Positions 13,711 through 28,599 of a stretch of 64,000 nt of DNA are shown here, one piece after another. This stretch comes from Lycocorax pyrrhopterus obiensis. Taxonomy: Eukaryota > Chordata > Aves > Passeriformes > Paradisaeidae. The position numbers were made by a program, and so were the translations under genes. The stretch spans positions 8,218,465 through 8,282,464 of the forward strand of contig JACSVZ010000004.1 in assembly GCA_014706295.1 (NCBI GenBank). The letters run 5' to 3'. The notes below the pieces were generated by a model that saw only the letters and a program-made list of their open reading frames with translations, did no database searches and had not been told where the DNA came from. Every line of letters starts with the position of its first letter. The first letter of the stretch is position 1.

Positions 13711-16700
13711 AATGCCAAATGTCCAACAGGAGAAAGCATGCTTCCAAGACCACAAAAACCTTATTCCCTACCAATACCAAACTCCTAAACCAGACAAGAA
13801 ATAAAAATGACTGAAAGACATTTATTTGAAGCTCTTCCATTTGAAACCAAGTTTAAGATTTATGAAAGTGTAAGATACGACTCAGCGGTATATTGAGGTT
13901 GGCAGGACTGGATGCAGAACTGTTGTGCTGGGAAGGTACCACTTCCACAAAGGACAGCAGAGCTCTGACACACTCTATTCAGCAGCTGAGCAAGAACTCT
14001 TGATGCTCTTCCTCAAAACTGAAATAGCTCCTAGTTAGGCCATGTAAAGCCACAGCACTGTCCTCAGATGTACTCTCCCGAGGATTTCAGAAGTTCACAG
14101 GTTATAAATACAATTACATCAGGATACTTCCTCTACTTGGACAGATAGTTTTGTACTCCTAAACTGCCTCCTTCTCAGATTGCCCACTTGACTTTTATGC
14201 CATTCTTGCTGCCTCTTACTCAGCTGACACAGTGCCACAATGGTAGCATTAGAAAGGCTTCTGCTGTCACCCTAAAAATAATTTCACAACCCCAGTCCAG
14301 GCAGATTTACAAGCAGTTAAGAGTCTGATCATTTCAGTGCATCACGCACTTGGTAGGATTTTGGAAACATGATCTATTTGTTTTCATTTTAGCTTTTTCC
14401 TCTTTCGTTTTTTTCCCCATCATTTACTCTCACCAACACATCTGTTGAAATGTAAATCAAATCTATTTTATGTAGTAAGCTATTTATGTTATAGCTTTTT
14501 CAAACCCCAGCCATCAGGTAAATATTTGCAGATATTCTGTGGTTTAATTAATTGGCTATGGGCTGCTGCAAGTGTGTGCACAATGCTGGTCTATTTGCAG
14601 CAGAACTCCACTAAGGAATGCCTGCTTGTTTCTTCTCTTTTGCATGCATAGTATTTGCCATTACCTGGCATTTCAGATCAGGAATGCTACAGGGATTGAC
14701 TGATTCTGGCAATGAAGTTTGGAAGTAACTGTGTAGATCCTGTTCCTCACGTGTCTGTGGTAATTCATGAACACTGTGGCCAGCCTCAGTCGATCTATGC
14801 CATTTGCAAATGAAATAGATTTTTTTTTTTCAAATTGCTGAAATCTGTTTTCTTTCAAATATCATTTCAAAGTACTCAGAGAAATTCAGTCACCTTAATT
14901 AATGTCATTTAAAGGATGCCCAATGCAAACACAGTTATTCAGGGCCAGTATTTCCATATTTGGACCAGTACCCCACTTCTATGCATTGTTCACCTCCACA
15001 CTGATTTTGTAGGGGAGGACAAGGGGGAGGAGTGGAAAGGCTGCTGTAATGAAATTTTAAATAACCAAAAGGTCCTTTGGCAGTTTCCTTATTCCCTGAA
15101 AAATTAGTGCATTGCCTGGAAAATTCAAAAAACCCTGATCTGTAACTCCAGTGGAAACCACTTGTCATCTATTGTCCAGCTATGAGAAATGTTACTTTTC
15201 CTCTTCCAGACATGCTGCAAGCAGCAATCCAGCTGAATGCTTTGCAGGGACTGCAAGGCCACTGGAGACCAAACGCAATCATCTACCCTGGCTTCCTGGA
15301 TGACACAAGCCATGGAATTTCAAAGCCTATAACTCCTGCTGTAGCAACAAGCATGGTCATCAGAAAGACATCCACTCTTGATTTAAAGACTTCCAGTGAT
15401 GGAGATCCACAATGTTCCTGGGTAATTTTTTCCAACTTGGTTAAATAAGCTCATTGTTCAAAACGCAGCCTTACTCCTGGTTTGAACAGACCCTCCTCCT
15501 TCTGTTTGTTGGCTCCTGTTACACCTTCATCTGTCAGAGCAGAGAAAACTCCAGAGTCACAATCTTCTGACTGTGACAAAACTGTACACAATGAACAAGG
15601 CAATTCTCAAAGTGAAGAGCCTGATTTTTTTCATCTTTTGATGCAAAGGAGTACTATTTATTTACTCTAGTTTACCTTGCTCTTTAAATAGGGTATGGAA
15701 ATAGTCTCTATACAGAGATTGTGTCAAGCTTTACCACAAGGACAGCTGAGATCTGGTTCAGACTTTCCAGCCTTTAATATTATCATCATTATTATTATTT
15801 TAAGAATTAAGAACCCCTCAATATTCTTCAGCTCCATCTTCCATGCCATAACTGAGCAGATGAAACACCAGTAAAAAGTTTCATCAATACCAGAGTGAGG
15901 TGAGACTTGAAAACATTTGATTCCACTTTCAGGAGACATCACTCAATGCAGGAATACCAACAATCTACTTAAAACTTTGTATTCCATCCTGTTTGGAAAT
16001 TAAAATTGCGAAAGCAAGAAGTGGCTGTTCATTTTCCCAACTTTTGGACAGGAATTGAGTTGAGCAGTATGATAAATTTCTTGGGAAATCTCCATCTCTT
16101 TTCTTTTGTTTATGAGTAGCTTGAGATATTTTCAGATTTATTTGAAAGGACTTGTGAACTTGTTTTCTGTTTCCCTCTCAACATAACTTATGAGAAGTTC
16201 GCTGTCGACATTTCATTATTTAATTTAGGATGCTGCGTTGTGTCAGTTGTTCACAAAAATTAGTTACTACCTTTTCTGTCCCATGATTGGTTACTCTGAA
16301 TCGATCTGCAAAGGTCAAATTAGGAACTTAACACAGAAATACGAAATGTTTCAGTCAGTGCTTGAAAAGCCACACAAAAAATGATCTTATGAATGTTACA
16401 GGGTAAGTGCTACAGGAGAGATCAGAGAGCAAGGCAGATAAGCTTTGGGGCGGGACTGTAAGTTCAGGCTGGAAAGAGACGAGCCGTAGAGCTGCCTATG
16501 CAGCTGCTAAACAAATGAAATCCCACTTCCTCCAGCACCTTCCTGGTTGCTGCACTACAGATAGCTGTTACACCGTGAATACCCTCGCTGGTTCATGCAC
16601 ATTCATGAAAAAATGGATGCCAAGACATTCTGAACAGGCCTGGATCGAAAGTGATCCTGATATCACCTGCTCAGGAGGGACAGGATGTGGACAACCAGCT

Positions 16701-17354
16701 GGCACTTTCAGGAGCAGCATTTAGCCTGACCTTAGACTTATTAAATGACACCTTGGTAGCTCACACCCGTAGGACCAAGGGAACAGAGCCATAAATTACA
16801 GACACTTCCTTCTGCTCCCTGAGAGTTTATAAATTGAGGGTATCACCCCGTATTTCTTAAGTAGAAGTACCCTTTAAAGATAGCATTCTTTCAACATTTA
16901 GAGCTTATTCTGGAACTCTCTTAACTAATGCCTGAATCCAGTTCAAATCCAGTCCCAATGCTGACATTTGTGCATGCTTCTACCCAGTATTTTCTCAGGC
17001 AAAACTCCATTGGCTTTCCAAAGCATTTTGCTTGAGCAAGAACATCAGGTTTGACCTTTCAATTGCACAGTGACAATTAATAACAGCTCAAAACAGAGAT
17101 TTTTGTTTTGTTTTTTTTAAAAACACAATAAAAAAATCCACTCTGTTACAGGATGTTTGCTGCCACTGAAGCTCTCTTCTCCCAAAACCAACAGAAATGA
17201 AGTGCTTTTTTCCAAAGCTGCTTCAACATCTCCTGAAGAGCCTCTACAGAGTTCAAGAGCTGTTAAATCAGCACCTTTCTGAGTGCCCACACTTCCATCA
17301 AATTCAGCAGCTGATTCAGTCTCTGTTTCCCGTATATGTAAATGCTATAATTCC

Positions 17355-17392
17355 TATATATATATATATATATATACACATATATATATATA
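17355..17392. repeat. (TA)n microsatellite
   Basis: About 38 bp of alternating T and A with one internal ACACA interruption. It could be length-variable. Confidence 0.9.
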
Positions 17393-19794
17393 AACCAGCT
17401 ATACATACAAGTATGTCTGTGAGGGAGTGGGAGAGAGAGCTCAGCTCCCATCCTGTCCTCTATCCATTCATAAATGTTTTTTTCCCCTTTTAACCTTAAG
17501 ACAAGCAAGGATATGGTGTGGTTTGGAGTCCAGTATAATTTATCTCCTCTGTAAATCTTGTGAATTGCTATCTAAACAACTGTTCTGTAGAGCAAACCCT
17601 TTGACTGATTGGTCCCACGTGTCATAGGGCCAGGTCAGATAGGTGCCTCTTTCCTTACTCCATGAATGTGAGAGAGGCCAGCATAAACTTCATGCCAAAT
17701 CCATGTTTATTTAATTACAATATTAGCTACAAGTGACAACAAAACCTGCCACTGAAAGGAAGAAGGTGGCATTATACTGTGGAGGAGACCAGGTGAGTAA
17801 CTGCAAATGTATGAGTTAATCCATCATCTCATTCCATTCATTTATCCAGTCACACTTTTTTTTTTTCAGTTCTGACATTTAAGTCAGAATCCACTTTCCA
17901 AAAGCTTCGTCACCTTTCCAGTGGCTGGAGAAGAAATACTGAATTATGCCCAGATCACCCGGCTTAGCCCAGTGATTGCCTACACAGTTGAACAAGAGGC
18001 ACTTTTCCTTCTCTTTCAGACTTGCCTGCTCTTGAGTTGTGGGTAAAATCTTGGCCCCATGGAAGAGAAAAATTCTCACTAATTTTATCAGAACCGATGT
18101 TTCCCTCCTCATATGTCCTAGCTAGAAAAGCTTAGAAAAGCAGCACTTCTGAGCAGCTTGGTGTTTCTTTCTATCTACATTCTCTCCCAAGCTTGCTAGT
18201 ATTTTCTTTAGAATGCGGCTATGCCTCAGATGAGACCTCCACTCCTGAATCCATATCCTTGAGATGGTACTAGGGAAAGAAAGCTGAACCTGTGGAGAAA
18301 GTGCTGCCCAACACCTCAAGCACTGCTGGTAAAATACCCGTTTCTGCTCTGCTTTTTAATCTTATTTTCCTGGTCTATTTTATGACACCGCATTTCGGTA
18401 GCACGTGAGCGATACCCTGATGCATCAAATTGACCAAAATTGAGAGCACTCACAGTGCCCAAGAAAGACAGGTTTCCATCTGCCCTGTCTTTGGGAGTTA
18501 CCAGCTCTGCTTTGATAGAATTTTTACCCCAAGTGCATTGATCTGTGATTTTAAGATAAATTGACTTCATGTCTTTTTGCTGCTATTTAGTATGAGGTAG
18601 ATTGGGTTTCGGCAGGGTTGGAGCCTTGAGAGGACATGGTCATTATGGTATAAGGGTCACAAGTTTTTCAAAGAAACTTGTAGTGTTTCCCACTGATGAT
18701 CAGACCCTCTAATGCCTTTGGAAGACCTTGCATGGTCAGATCCTTTTGCCAAATAATAGTTTATTTTTCAGCTGTCTCTTCCCAGCTCCACAGAAATGCA
18801 GCTATAACTGCCTTTATTGGCTTCAAAATGTGTGTCCACAGCCTAAACCAGAGGCGGGTGCTCTCCCTATTTTGATCAGCATCACACAGAGAAGCTACCA
18901 AAGAACAGATCACCCCTGTGTGCACAGGAACTATGTCAGCACCTAGTACAGAAGAGCTCTAGAGAACATATCCTATTGTCACTTCTGTAAAGGCATTTTT
19001 AATATTTTTTAAATCAAATCAATTTAATCTGGTTATTTCTATCTCGTCTCCATGCTGCACAACAGTGAGCTGGCAGTGGAAGAAAAGGGGTTTTAGAGCT
19101 AACAAGTGTTACAGTGAGGACAGGCTTGCTGGACTGATGGACTTAGAGAAAGCACAGAGTGCCTAAAATACTGCTAAATCAACATCCAGTCTGCAATTTT
19201 CTTTTTGACTCTTCTACCTTCCACTCCAGACTATGTTCATCTTTATGCTTGCTGCTGTTCTACCTTTTAATCTTTTACCAGCTCATTGTAAATCTTGATA
19301 TCATTCTAATAACAGAACTGAATCATGCTAAGACAAACATCTTGGCAGGACTGAGAGCTCCAAAACAGGAAGTCTTTAAGATAAGTCCATAGCTCAGAAA
19401 GTATCACACAGAGGCCCTAGTAACTCCTGAGCTGTAGAATTACCAGTTTTGCCAAAAGCAACAGATTTCCTTCTGATCTCAGAGCAACTGTTTCCACACA
19501 AATCACATGTGGAGACATTTTATAGGGGTTATGTTATCCATGCCTCTTCTGTTTTCTCCTTGCATAGATTCTTGTATTTTGACACTACTTCTCCTCCCAT
19601 ATAAATGACCTTGTAAATTAAATTTATAGCTTCACAACTGGGGTCAGATGAGTACAGTTTGTTCTAGTTTGGAATATGGAATAGGAAGGAGTGTTCTTAA
19701 TGGGTTTAGGATAGACATTACTGCTTGGGAATGGAAACAGACTTCACCAATCACTAGAACAACAAATTGGGAATTGGGAATCCCTTATTCCGTC

Positions 19795-19920
19795 TTGGCT
19801 GGCTAGATGAACAAATCATGAAGTCTTTCTGTGGCTCCAGTTCACCCATCAGTAAAGAGGAAATTTGATCATTCCTGTCCTCTTTAGAGAGAACTGATCT
19901 GCATTAAGCACTGACGTATT
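19795..19920 (+). mobile_element. Possible MIR-like 3' fragment
   Basis: AGTCTTTCTGTGGCTCCAGT, TCACCCATCAGTAAAGAGG and GCATTAAGCACT resemble the 3' half of MIR (ctctgtgcctcagtttcc ... atctgtaaaatgg ... taaagcgct). Weak but in the right order. Confidence 0.4.
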
Positions 19921-20693
19921 GACATAGAAATGACTATAAACACATAAATCTAGGTCTCAGTGGTACATGGTAGTGGTTAAATCAACTCACTGTTCAGGAG
20001 AATGACTCTGAGCCCAACTCTCCTGTCACGCTCTGGGCATGCTGATCCTTACCCGTGCAGTACTTATCAGATACATCCTTGGGGCTGGCAGGCTTTGCTT
20101 TGTTCCCCCGTGCTCAGTGTGCTTTATCCATTTCCTACAGGGAACACAACGAGTGCTACAGATCCTGCAGCATTGTTCCCTCTCCAAAATGGAAAAACAG
20201 CCCTAATAAAAGATTATGGCAGCCACTGTACTTGTTGTGTGCCAGCATGTAAAAGCTTCAGAAGGGACAGAACTTTTGTCCAACTCTTCCTTAAAAGATG
20301 GTTTGCCAAGCTTCAAATTTACACTCCTTCAGCACTTAAAGATGCCTGATTTCATATATTGCTACTGGGTGATTAATACTATTTATTCATCACTGGAATG
20401 TTATAAAACAATCCAGTAAAATATCTGACTGTACAGACACTATGTAGAGAGAAATGTGGAAATAGAGGGAGTGTGAGAAGTCAAGATCCACTAATAAATT
20501 TGTTAGGTGCAGAACTCAACAGACAGGAACTGCACTGGCAGTTTTGTCACTGCTAGTGACAAATTCAGAAAATTACAGATTCATAAAAAGCTGAACATGT
20601 TTTTTTCTCAGTGTCTTTCTCAGCCCTGTTCCCACCCCAGACAATTGCAGCATTTTGGCTGCCATTTTCCTGCCACAGGAGGCAAAGTTTAGT

Positions 20694-20830
20694 AAGCAGG
20701 ACACAAGATCAGGAGTCAGCACACTTGGGCTTTACTCTTGGCTATGCCAGTGACCTGCTTGGCCTTTTCCATCACCTCATGGAAACAACCAGCACCTCTG
20801 TGAGTCTTTATTTCTGTTCCTGCACTTTGC
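20694..20830 (+). mobile_element. MIR/CORE-SINE-like fragment
   Basis: AGGAGTCAGCACACTTGGGC, CTCTTGGCTATGCCAGTGAC and CACCTCTGTGAGTCTTTATT follow the order of the MIR-type SINE (gagtca ... cctggg ... ggctctgccactgac ... cctctgtgcctcagttt). It is old and diverged. Confidence 0.6.
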
Positions 20831-23800
20831 AAGTCCTATGAGCAGAGCTGTCCCTGCATGTGCAACACGTGCAATGCATAACAAATCCCCAGTCCTGGCC
20901 AAGGGGCTCAAATACTAAAATAAATCAAATTATTGTTACTAAATGTCAAAAAATGCACTCTCAGAAAAATCAAATGGTTGGCAGAAGACCTCTAAAGAAA
21001 TGTCATTTTTTTCCATTTTCATTCTTCTCTCTTGTTCAACTTTCAACTTTATATGTTAATCCTACAAATATGCATCCAAAAAATAAGAGTCATTCATTGC
21101 TTGTCTTTCAGGCCTAACACTGGTGCTGTCCTTACTCAGGTAGTGTGTCCATTTTCTAAATTAATTTGCTTTTTTGAAGATCCCATCATTCTCAGTGGTT
21201 AACAGATCATGCAATTTACACTGATAAAGGACCAAAACCAAAAAAATAGAGAGCAGTCCAGTACCTTACATCCTTTTACATGTTCTTCTCCTGCTTTCCT
21301 CTGCTAGGCTTCTTTGGCTCTTGTTTACAGTGTCTCAGAATAAAAAATGAAACACTTAAAACCTGTCTGAACAGAATGGCCAAAATAATAAGGAAGAGAT
21401 ATCACATGACTCATTGGAAAATTCAGTTTCGTGACGGTTACACCTAAAAGCTCAAATCTGTCCCTAGAATACACCCTGCAACATGACAGGACTGTCTGCA
21501 CTGCAGGAAGCTGTTGGCACTCCAAGCCAGGGTCACTTTGGAGCACATTTGGAGGAAAAAGAAATCTTTGTTGCCATTATGATTGTTTTCATTAAATCTG
21601 ACAGAAGTCTAGACATATTATAACTGACCAGGGGGAGGCAATAGGCAGAATGCAGGTAAAACAGTCAAGGGCTGTATGGCACACATTGATTATCCATAAG
21701 CCTCTACATTTCATCACAGGGAATATGAGTAATGTGCATGTTCATTTCACAAACCGTATCAAATGGACAGGCTTGAGTCCTTCCACAGTGTGGAATGCGG
21801 GGCAGCAGCACCAGCACCCTGATCCTCAGACTCTCTGCCTTATGGTTGACTCCTGGTTAAAGCCGGACTAGAAACAAACAGGGCTGAAGGCATCTGAAAA
21901 AATACTGTTCCTCAGCACTGAGGTCATCTCCTACTCAATCAGCTAGTAGGTAAGTTGTGTAACAGGAAAATCCAAGCTGAAATATTTCAACTGCCAAAGA
22001 TTATGAATTCTCTGTTTTGCTTTGGAAACAAATGCACAGTAGAGACCAGAATCACAGAGCAAGGAAGACAAAACAAAGGCTTTGTTTGTAAGGGGATGGA
22101 ACCACTGCTCTCTGGTCAGGGATGAGGTTCGCTGATGTGTTTTCCATAATAGTCAATCGAACAATCTCAGCCCTCACTCCCAGCCAAATACTAATCTGCT
22201 GAATTTATTACATTTGGGTTTTCAAATTAAAATTGCCATCTGTAACTCATGTGGCAAACAGCACAGAATACGTGACAAGAGGAAAAAAGCACCTCATGAC
22301 AAGGTGGGCAAATTCCAGTTGGTTTGAGGAGCCCAAAGAACTGGGACACTGCATGATGAACATTTTGTTGCTGAGCAAAAAGTGCAGCAGTTTAATGAGG
22401 TTATTTGTTAAAAACCTCTCTGTTCACCTCGGTAATGGGCTGTGCAGCCCAGATCTGGAAATGTAGTTGGTTTGACCAAAGTGATACTATCAACTCAACA
22501 AAGCCAAATTGCAGAGGAAAAATGACATGGTAGCCAGAAATAATACATACGCACACAGAGAGAAGAAAATCCCAGCTTGGGTTTGGGGGGTTTTGTTTTG
22601 TTGTGTTTTTAAGATTTCTGCTCTCACAATCATAAACATCCTCAGGACAACAGAAGCTGATTCAGTATTGCAGCTACGCTGTCTGAGCTGGGTGAAATCC
22701 CAGGCCACAGAGCACAGGGTGCTTGGAGTTCTGCAGGCCCACAGTGTCACCCAGCATTTCTGGCCAATCAAGCTGCTGGTGGTGACTTTATGGTCTAATT
22801 CTTAGCAAGGCTGAGGGCTTGAACCTTTTTACTCTTGCACTGCTACTCTGAGACAAGTGAACTTTGTAGAAAAGCAGTCTGCTGAAAACAGCAGGTCCAT
22901 TCATCTCCAGTTGAATAAACTACAAGGTATGAACTCCACTCAGGTACCCACCCCATTCTCTCAGTGTGACTGGTGCCAAACCATGTGTTTGATAGGATTT
23001 CTGTACAGAAATGCAGATGAGTCTGGGCTTAGTGGAAATGTCACACTGCACAGGCACACAGAGGTGCAAATTACCTGCAAAGTGATGCAGAGTAAAGCTG
23101 GCTTAAAAAAATGTTTTCAGAACAAGTCTGTTGCCAGAAACACTTTTTTATTAACCTTTTGTCCAAGTGCCTGCAAATCATACTGGTGAATATCTGAATT
23201 CCTTTTCTAATCAGGGGACCATACAGCAAGTGATCCTGTCTTACTGATCCCTGGAGGGTAGGAGTCTTAGGAGCTACTCAGATGGGGTGTTCCACCCCTC
23301 CCTTCATACCACTGCTTCCAGTTCGTATTTCCCAGTACAGATAAAACCAGAGTTGGACGCCAAACATGCAAGGGGTTGTACAGAGAGTTCATGCTTACAG
23401 CCCCCTGTGTAGGCATAAGGCATTGACTGAGGGCATCACTCTCCTTGGACAGTTAAAGGAGCTGGGCACATTCAAACGACATCAATGGGATGGGATGTAG
23501 GTGCTCATCTCTCTTTGCCCTCTAGGAAGAGATTAACTTGGACAAAAACATTATTTTTTTTCAGTCTTTTAGGGTTTTAATGATGACAAGAGCTAGACAA
23601 GAAAAATCCAATACGTGAAGCTAACAAAAGGAGACTTCCCATCCTCATTTTGCAAAAGATAATAAACAAGGCTAAAACAAAATCAGTCCCTTGATCAAAA
23701 GGGATGTAAAAATTTATTAGAAAAGCTAGAAGTCAAAACTTTTTTTTTTTTAGTTCAGCCCTTCCTTCCTCGTGGTGAAGTACGAAGGGAAAAGGCTCTC

Positions 23801-24001
23801 GGTGCTTTCCAGTAAACAGCAGTGGAAAGACATCACTGACTTATTTCACACTTGGTGATTCCTGTCCATTTCTCTGTGAAAAGAACACTGTCCCCCTTTT
23901 CTTTATTCCTGATTTAAGTCAAACACAGAAATTTAGGCTACTTTTCTAGTTTTCTTGGCATTTACTCCTCAAGACATTGTTTATGTTGTTAATTTCACTA
24001 C

Positions 24002-24019
24002 GGCCTGATTTTTCAGGCC
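24002..24019. repeat. Hairpin, 7-bp arms, T4 loop
   Basis: GGCCTGA, TTTT, TCAGGCC. It is short and may be chance. Confidence 0.5.
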
Positions 24020-26895
24020 TGAGATCTGAGCAAGATTTGCAACCAACTCGACTTAATTCAGACAAGGTCTCAGACATTACTGCTTCCAGGCAAGAAGTAA
24101 AAATCATATCAGAGTTTTTAAGGGGAGGGGTTGTTCAGGTTTTTTTCCAAGCCTCTACTGTGAATGTTTCACACAAGTTTTTCTCTATTTCTGCATTTAA
24201 CAGGTTAATTTTACACGCAAAATATCTTCAGATAAATATTTTTTTCTCTATACAAACAGGAACATTAAGTTAAACAACTAATAAAACATTTTGGTGGTCT
24301 TTTTGTGCATTATAGTTTAATTTCAAACTTTATCTAAATGCAGTCGAGGATGAGGAACAAGCAAATAGTTAGTAGGTAGTGAGTGAAATGAAATATATTT
24401 TTCCTTTTCTAATAATTCAAATTCTACCAGATTTTGATGGTTAGGAGTCCTAATGTTCTGTTAAATAATTGCTGTATATACACATAGGGATAATACTATA
24501 GCAAAAGAGGTCAGGACCAAGGATAAAATTTAGTAGAAATACGCCAGCGAACATCAAACTTTCAAAGATTTAAAAGCAGATATAGAAAAAGGCTGAAGTG
24601 GCTCATTCAGTAGGTTGTTGATCATACTTAAAATCAGAAAGGAGATCTTTGCCACCCACTGCTTTCCAGCAAGCAGCACAGACTCTCAGGTGCACAGCAG
24701 AAGTTTCCTGCCTTCTCAACTCCTCAGAGGTAGAGAAGCACCTCTGGGCATTTCTTCCCCCCCTAAAAAGAACCAGATTGAGAAAATAGAGTTCAGAGGG
24801 CTCCTGGTCTACACATCTTTTTCTCACTCCATTTCTGGTGGTTTTTGATCACATATACAAACATAGTTGTCCTTCCTCTCTCGTAAACCTAAAGATTCTT
24901 TCTCCCTTGTCTGTCATGCTGTTTCAAACATCTGCCCTGCAGCAATCACTCCCCATCCCAAGGAAATCTCCGCAGGAGTCAGAGGAGCTTTTTCATTGCC
25001 ACTGCCAGTATTTCACATGATTTTGCTGGCTGTTGTTTGTTTGTAGCCGCTCTGTGGAGCAGAGAGAGTTACCGAGATTGACATTTGTGTTTTTAAGTTG
25101 CCATTAACATAATGGAAATGGTGTGTAACTCCCATCTCCCCAGCCATCAAGGGCTGTCAGCCTTAGTCAGTGTCCCAACGCCCTCTCACTCATCCTCCTT
25201 AAAAGCAAATGAGTGGTTCTGCATCTGTTGTTTCTTCCAGAGGCAAACCCAGCAGGGTCCTCCTTCCCTCTAACTCGCCCTCATCCAGAGGTTTGTGTTT
25301 TAGTAACTTGAAACATCCTGTAAAATCTATCAGGATTAGTTTCCAGTATAGAAGCACTTGTACTTGATCCAAGCCAATCAAATGTTCCTCAGATACTAAG
25401 CCCCAGGGTTTAAGGGAGCACACCCAACATATTAAGCAAAAATGACCTTCTTAATGCGGCTACTACATTCTCCTTTCTGACCCCTTTTGACACAATTTTG
25501 GCTGAGACAAGACAGAGAGTTAAAGGCATTGTGAATGGGCCAAAAATAATATAGTAAGAGTGTCTCTGATGTCACCAAGATGTTATATCCTCAGACAAAA
25601 AAAGCAGTTTTTAGATGGAACGGGACATTTTTTACATGTTAGCAAAAGAGGCTTTTTAGTAGATAACATTTTGCTTTCAAACTCATTTTTCAGTCTTTCC
25701 CAATGGAATTACTAACTAAACTAAGGGGTTTAGGAGCTCCCATTATAATAAAACACAAGCCAGAACTTACAAGCCGTGTATGACCTGGCAGTCCAGAGGT
25801 TATGGTGAGTAAGAAGGTAGACCACAGAAAACCAAAGAACAGGAAACTTTCAGTCTAGTGTTGATGGAAAAGCTTTGGATTACATGGATGCAGTACTGAA
25901 TAACTCATTTCAAAGCAAACAGCTCTACCAGAAGTTTCTGCCCCTTTCATGGAGGAAAGGCTGAAGATGTACGATGTAAGAATTCAGGAGTTACATTAAG
26001 CTGCAAAGTCTTATTTTGAGTTATATACAGCAAGAACTGGGTTTACACAACTCCATGGAGTGACTTCCCCTTCTGCCATCCACAGGCTCCAGTGACTGAC
26101 TGACTTCCTCAATTTCAAACCCCAGTACTTACTGGTCCATCAAAGCTGGTTTGATGCACAGTTCATCCATATGTACAGGCAATTTAATGGAATTCCTGGA
26201 AGGCCACAGATACACCATACTTAAACAATTCAGTACCGTCCTCTGTCAAAATCACTCTTTCTGTGCAGCCATGGAAACAACTTTTTTTTCCACCAGTGGC
26301 AATTTCAGAAACATCCAGATGCTGACAATTTCGAAAACGGCAAAGATTTACAGTGGGATTAAAATCAATCTAATCCAACATTTCCCCATTCTCTGGGAGG
26401 GGTCTTAAAACTGGAATACTGCACATAAGCATGAGCTTCTCTTGCTGACAGATATTAAGGGGCAATAAACGAATGGCTCAGAAATGTAAGTTCCCACAGT
26501 CAGTGATCAGACTGTGTGAGGCTGTGCTGCCTTAGTTTCAGTATTATCTTAGATCCAGGTGAGCAGGTGGTTAATATTAATCCTGACCACTAAAATGCAA
26601 CACAACTTGTCAAAGAAAAAGGAGGCTTGGCTAAAAACAGGAGCTGATTTCTTGAGTGAACTTAGACTTGATTGGATTTCTGAAAATATAATGTAACACT
26701 AATAACAAGTTTAAACTTTGACCGAGGTTAGCTCTTTAATTTCCACTGGAATAAAGGCAAACAGATGTCTCCAGAATAACACGAACAAAACAAAAAATGT
26801 TATAAATTTGACAAAAAGTCCAAATCTCACTGGGGCAGTTGTACATTCAGTTCCCACTAATATTAATTGTAAGCATTCATTTATGAAAACATGTG

Positions 26896-26923
26896 TCATC
26901 AGCTGCTACAGCTCAGCTGATGA
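26896..26923. repeat. 10-bp perfect inverted repeat with CAGCTG cores
   Basis: TCATCAGCTG at 26896-26905 and CAGCTGATGA at 26914-26923 are exact reverse complements around an 8-nt spacer. Each arm holds an E-box CAGCTG. Confidence 0.75.
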
Positions 26924-28599
26924 GTGGCAACTTGGTGACTTGAGGCCAAAATCTACTAGAGGGAGCCTCTTTGTGCTGCCTGATGTTTAAAAAAAATGTG
27001 GCTTTCAATTAATATTGAGGGAGTTAAAGGTTAAAGTTAAAGAATAAATGTTTAAAACAAAGCTGACAAAACTCAAGACACTTTCATTTCAAGGAGTAGA
27101 GTCCTCAGTCCTTCCATTTTGCATAAACCTGCTCTGGTTATCTCTAGGCTTCCACTGAGCAGGCTCCTCATGGCAATGATGTAAGAACCCCAGCTCTGCC
27201 CTCTCTATGAGGTAGAAATGAGTTACCAGAATTCAAAAGAATCCAGTCCTATGTAAATCCAGACTTGTATCACAGAGACATTTCAATCACTCCCACAAAG
27301 CTCAGACGAACACATGTTGACAAAACTGGGGACCAGGGAGAGAGAGAAGAGGCTTCCACAACGTCTTGCCTGAGTCCTTATCACTATTTAACTTTCACAT
27401 TCTTAAGAAAACTCAGTCAAAAAGACCATACCACTAAATGGCCAGATGCTCTTCTGGTGTGAATTAGTAAAGCTCAAACCCACGTACTGCCTAGGCTTTT
27501 TAATAACAACTCAGGTATAAGACATTTGAGATATGATTCCTCATTCCAGGCAACTGTTAGATCCGTATTACCACATACTTACAAGAATATCTTTTTTATT
27601 TTAAAAACACTTTAAGATTTTGGTCCAAGTGAAAAAAAGGGGGGGAAAAGGTGTTTTTTAATTTTAAAACCTTCATGCTATTTTTCTGGTCTTAACTTTG
27701 TGGTTTTCTGACACGACATATATTCCTAGATATCAGACGTTGAGAAACATCAGATCACACTGAGAAGCAATCAAGTTGATTTTCTTCCCAGATCTAGATC
27801 ACCTGACCTGGACCACAACTACTAAAGCTAATATCCTGTTCTATCATAAAGGTCAGTATTTGCTGATTACACTGATTTTTGCCATATTCAGCCTACAAAA
27901 CTTGCTTTAAAACCTCTGAGAAAACACACAGCTTGTTTGGAAATGTAGAAATTACATACTTGGCTGTAATTTCTCTGAGCCTAATTTATAGATTAATTCA
28001 AATATTCTGGATGACTCCTCGCTCAAAATCTTCATCAGAGCACAGCAATAGTGCAGGAGGTGTTGGGGTGGGAGAGACAGTGGGACCAACACCATGGTAC
28101 AACTGAAAGCAACAAAGGTTATTGTTTGGAGGAGGGAAAGTTTAGTGCAGAAAGGCAATGGAGGGCAGCCTGGAACAGAGATTGGTGTCAAGGGGGAATC
28201 CTGCTGCGGGAAATGTACTGAGCCCAGAAACTGTCTCTGGTTTTATTACTACTTAAAATTATAAATAAATGATGGTAAGCATTCAAAATTTCCTTTCACA
28301 GCAAAATCCCAAGGTCATGGGAATCACCAACACCACAAAGAGATGAGTGAGATGAAAACATGAAAATCTGCCCTGCACAGGGCCTGTCAGCTATGGGCTC
28401 CCATTCCTTCACCCCATGTCCCTCTCCTCCCAGTGCTCCTCATCTCCACTGGACAGACTCACGGTAAGATCGGCACTTCCTCAATACTAAGCTCCAGCAG
28501 CACTGGCAAATTTAAGAGTAAACCCAGGTTCACCATGCACCAGGGCACCACGCTTGCTGCTTCCCTGTGAGATCCTTTGGGTTAGTGCAGCATTCATTT

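Larger units (their letters stand above)
1..17354. other. Intergenic, no gene recognised
   Basis: AT-rich DNA with only short open frames typical of noncoding sequence. Besides the tandem duplication at 3311 and the hairpin at 13691 I could name nothing. Low-complexity spots include CAACAACAACA at about 3131 and an ATTATTATT tract near 15777-15800. Confidence 0.75.

Noticed and set aside
24590..24640. tRNA-like A-box phrase GGCTCATTCAGTAGG
   Set aside because: No B-box or cloverleaf follows.
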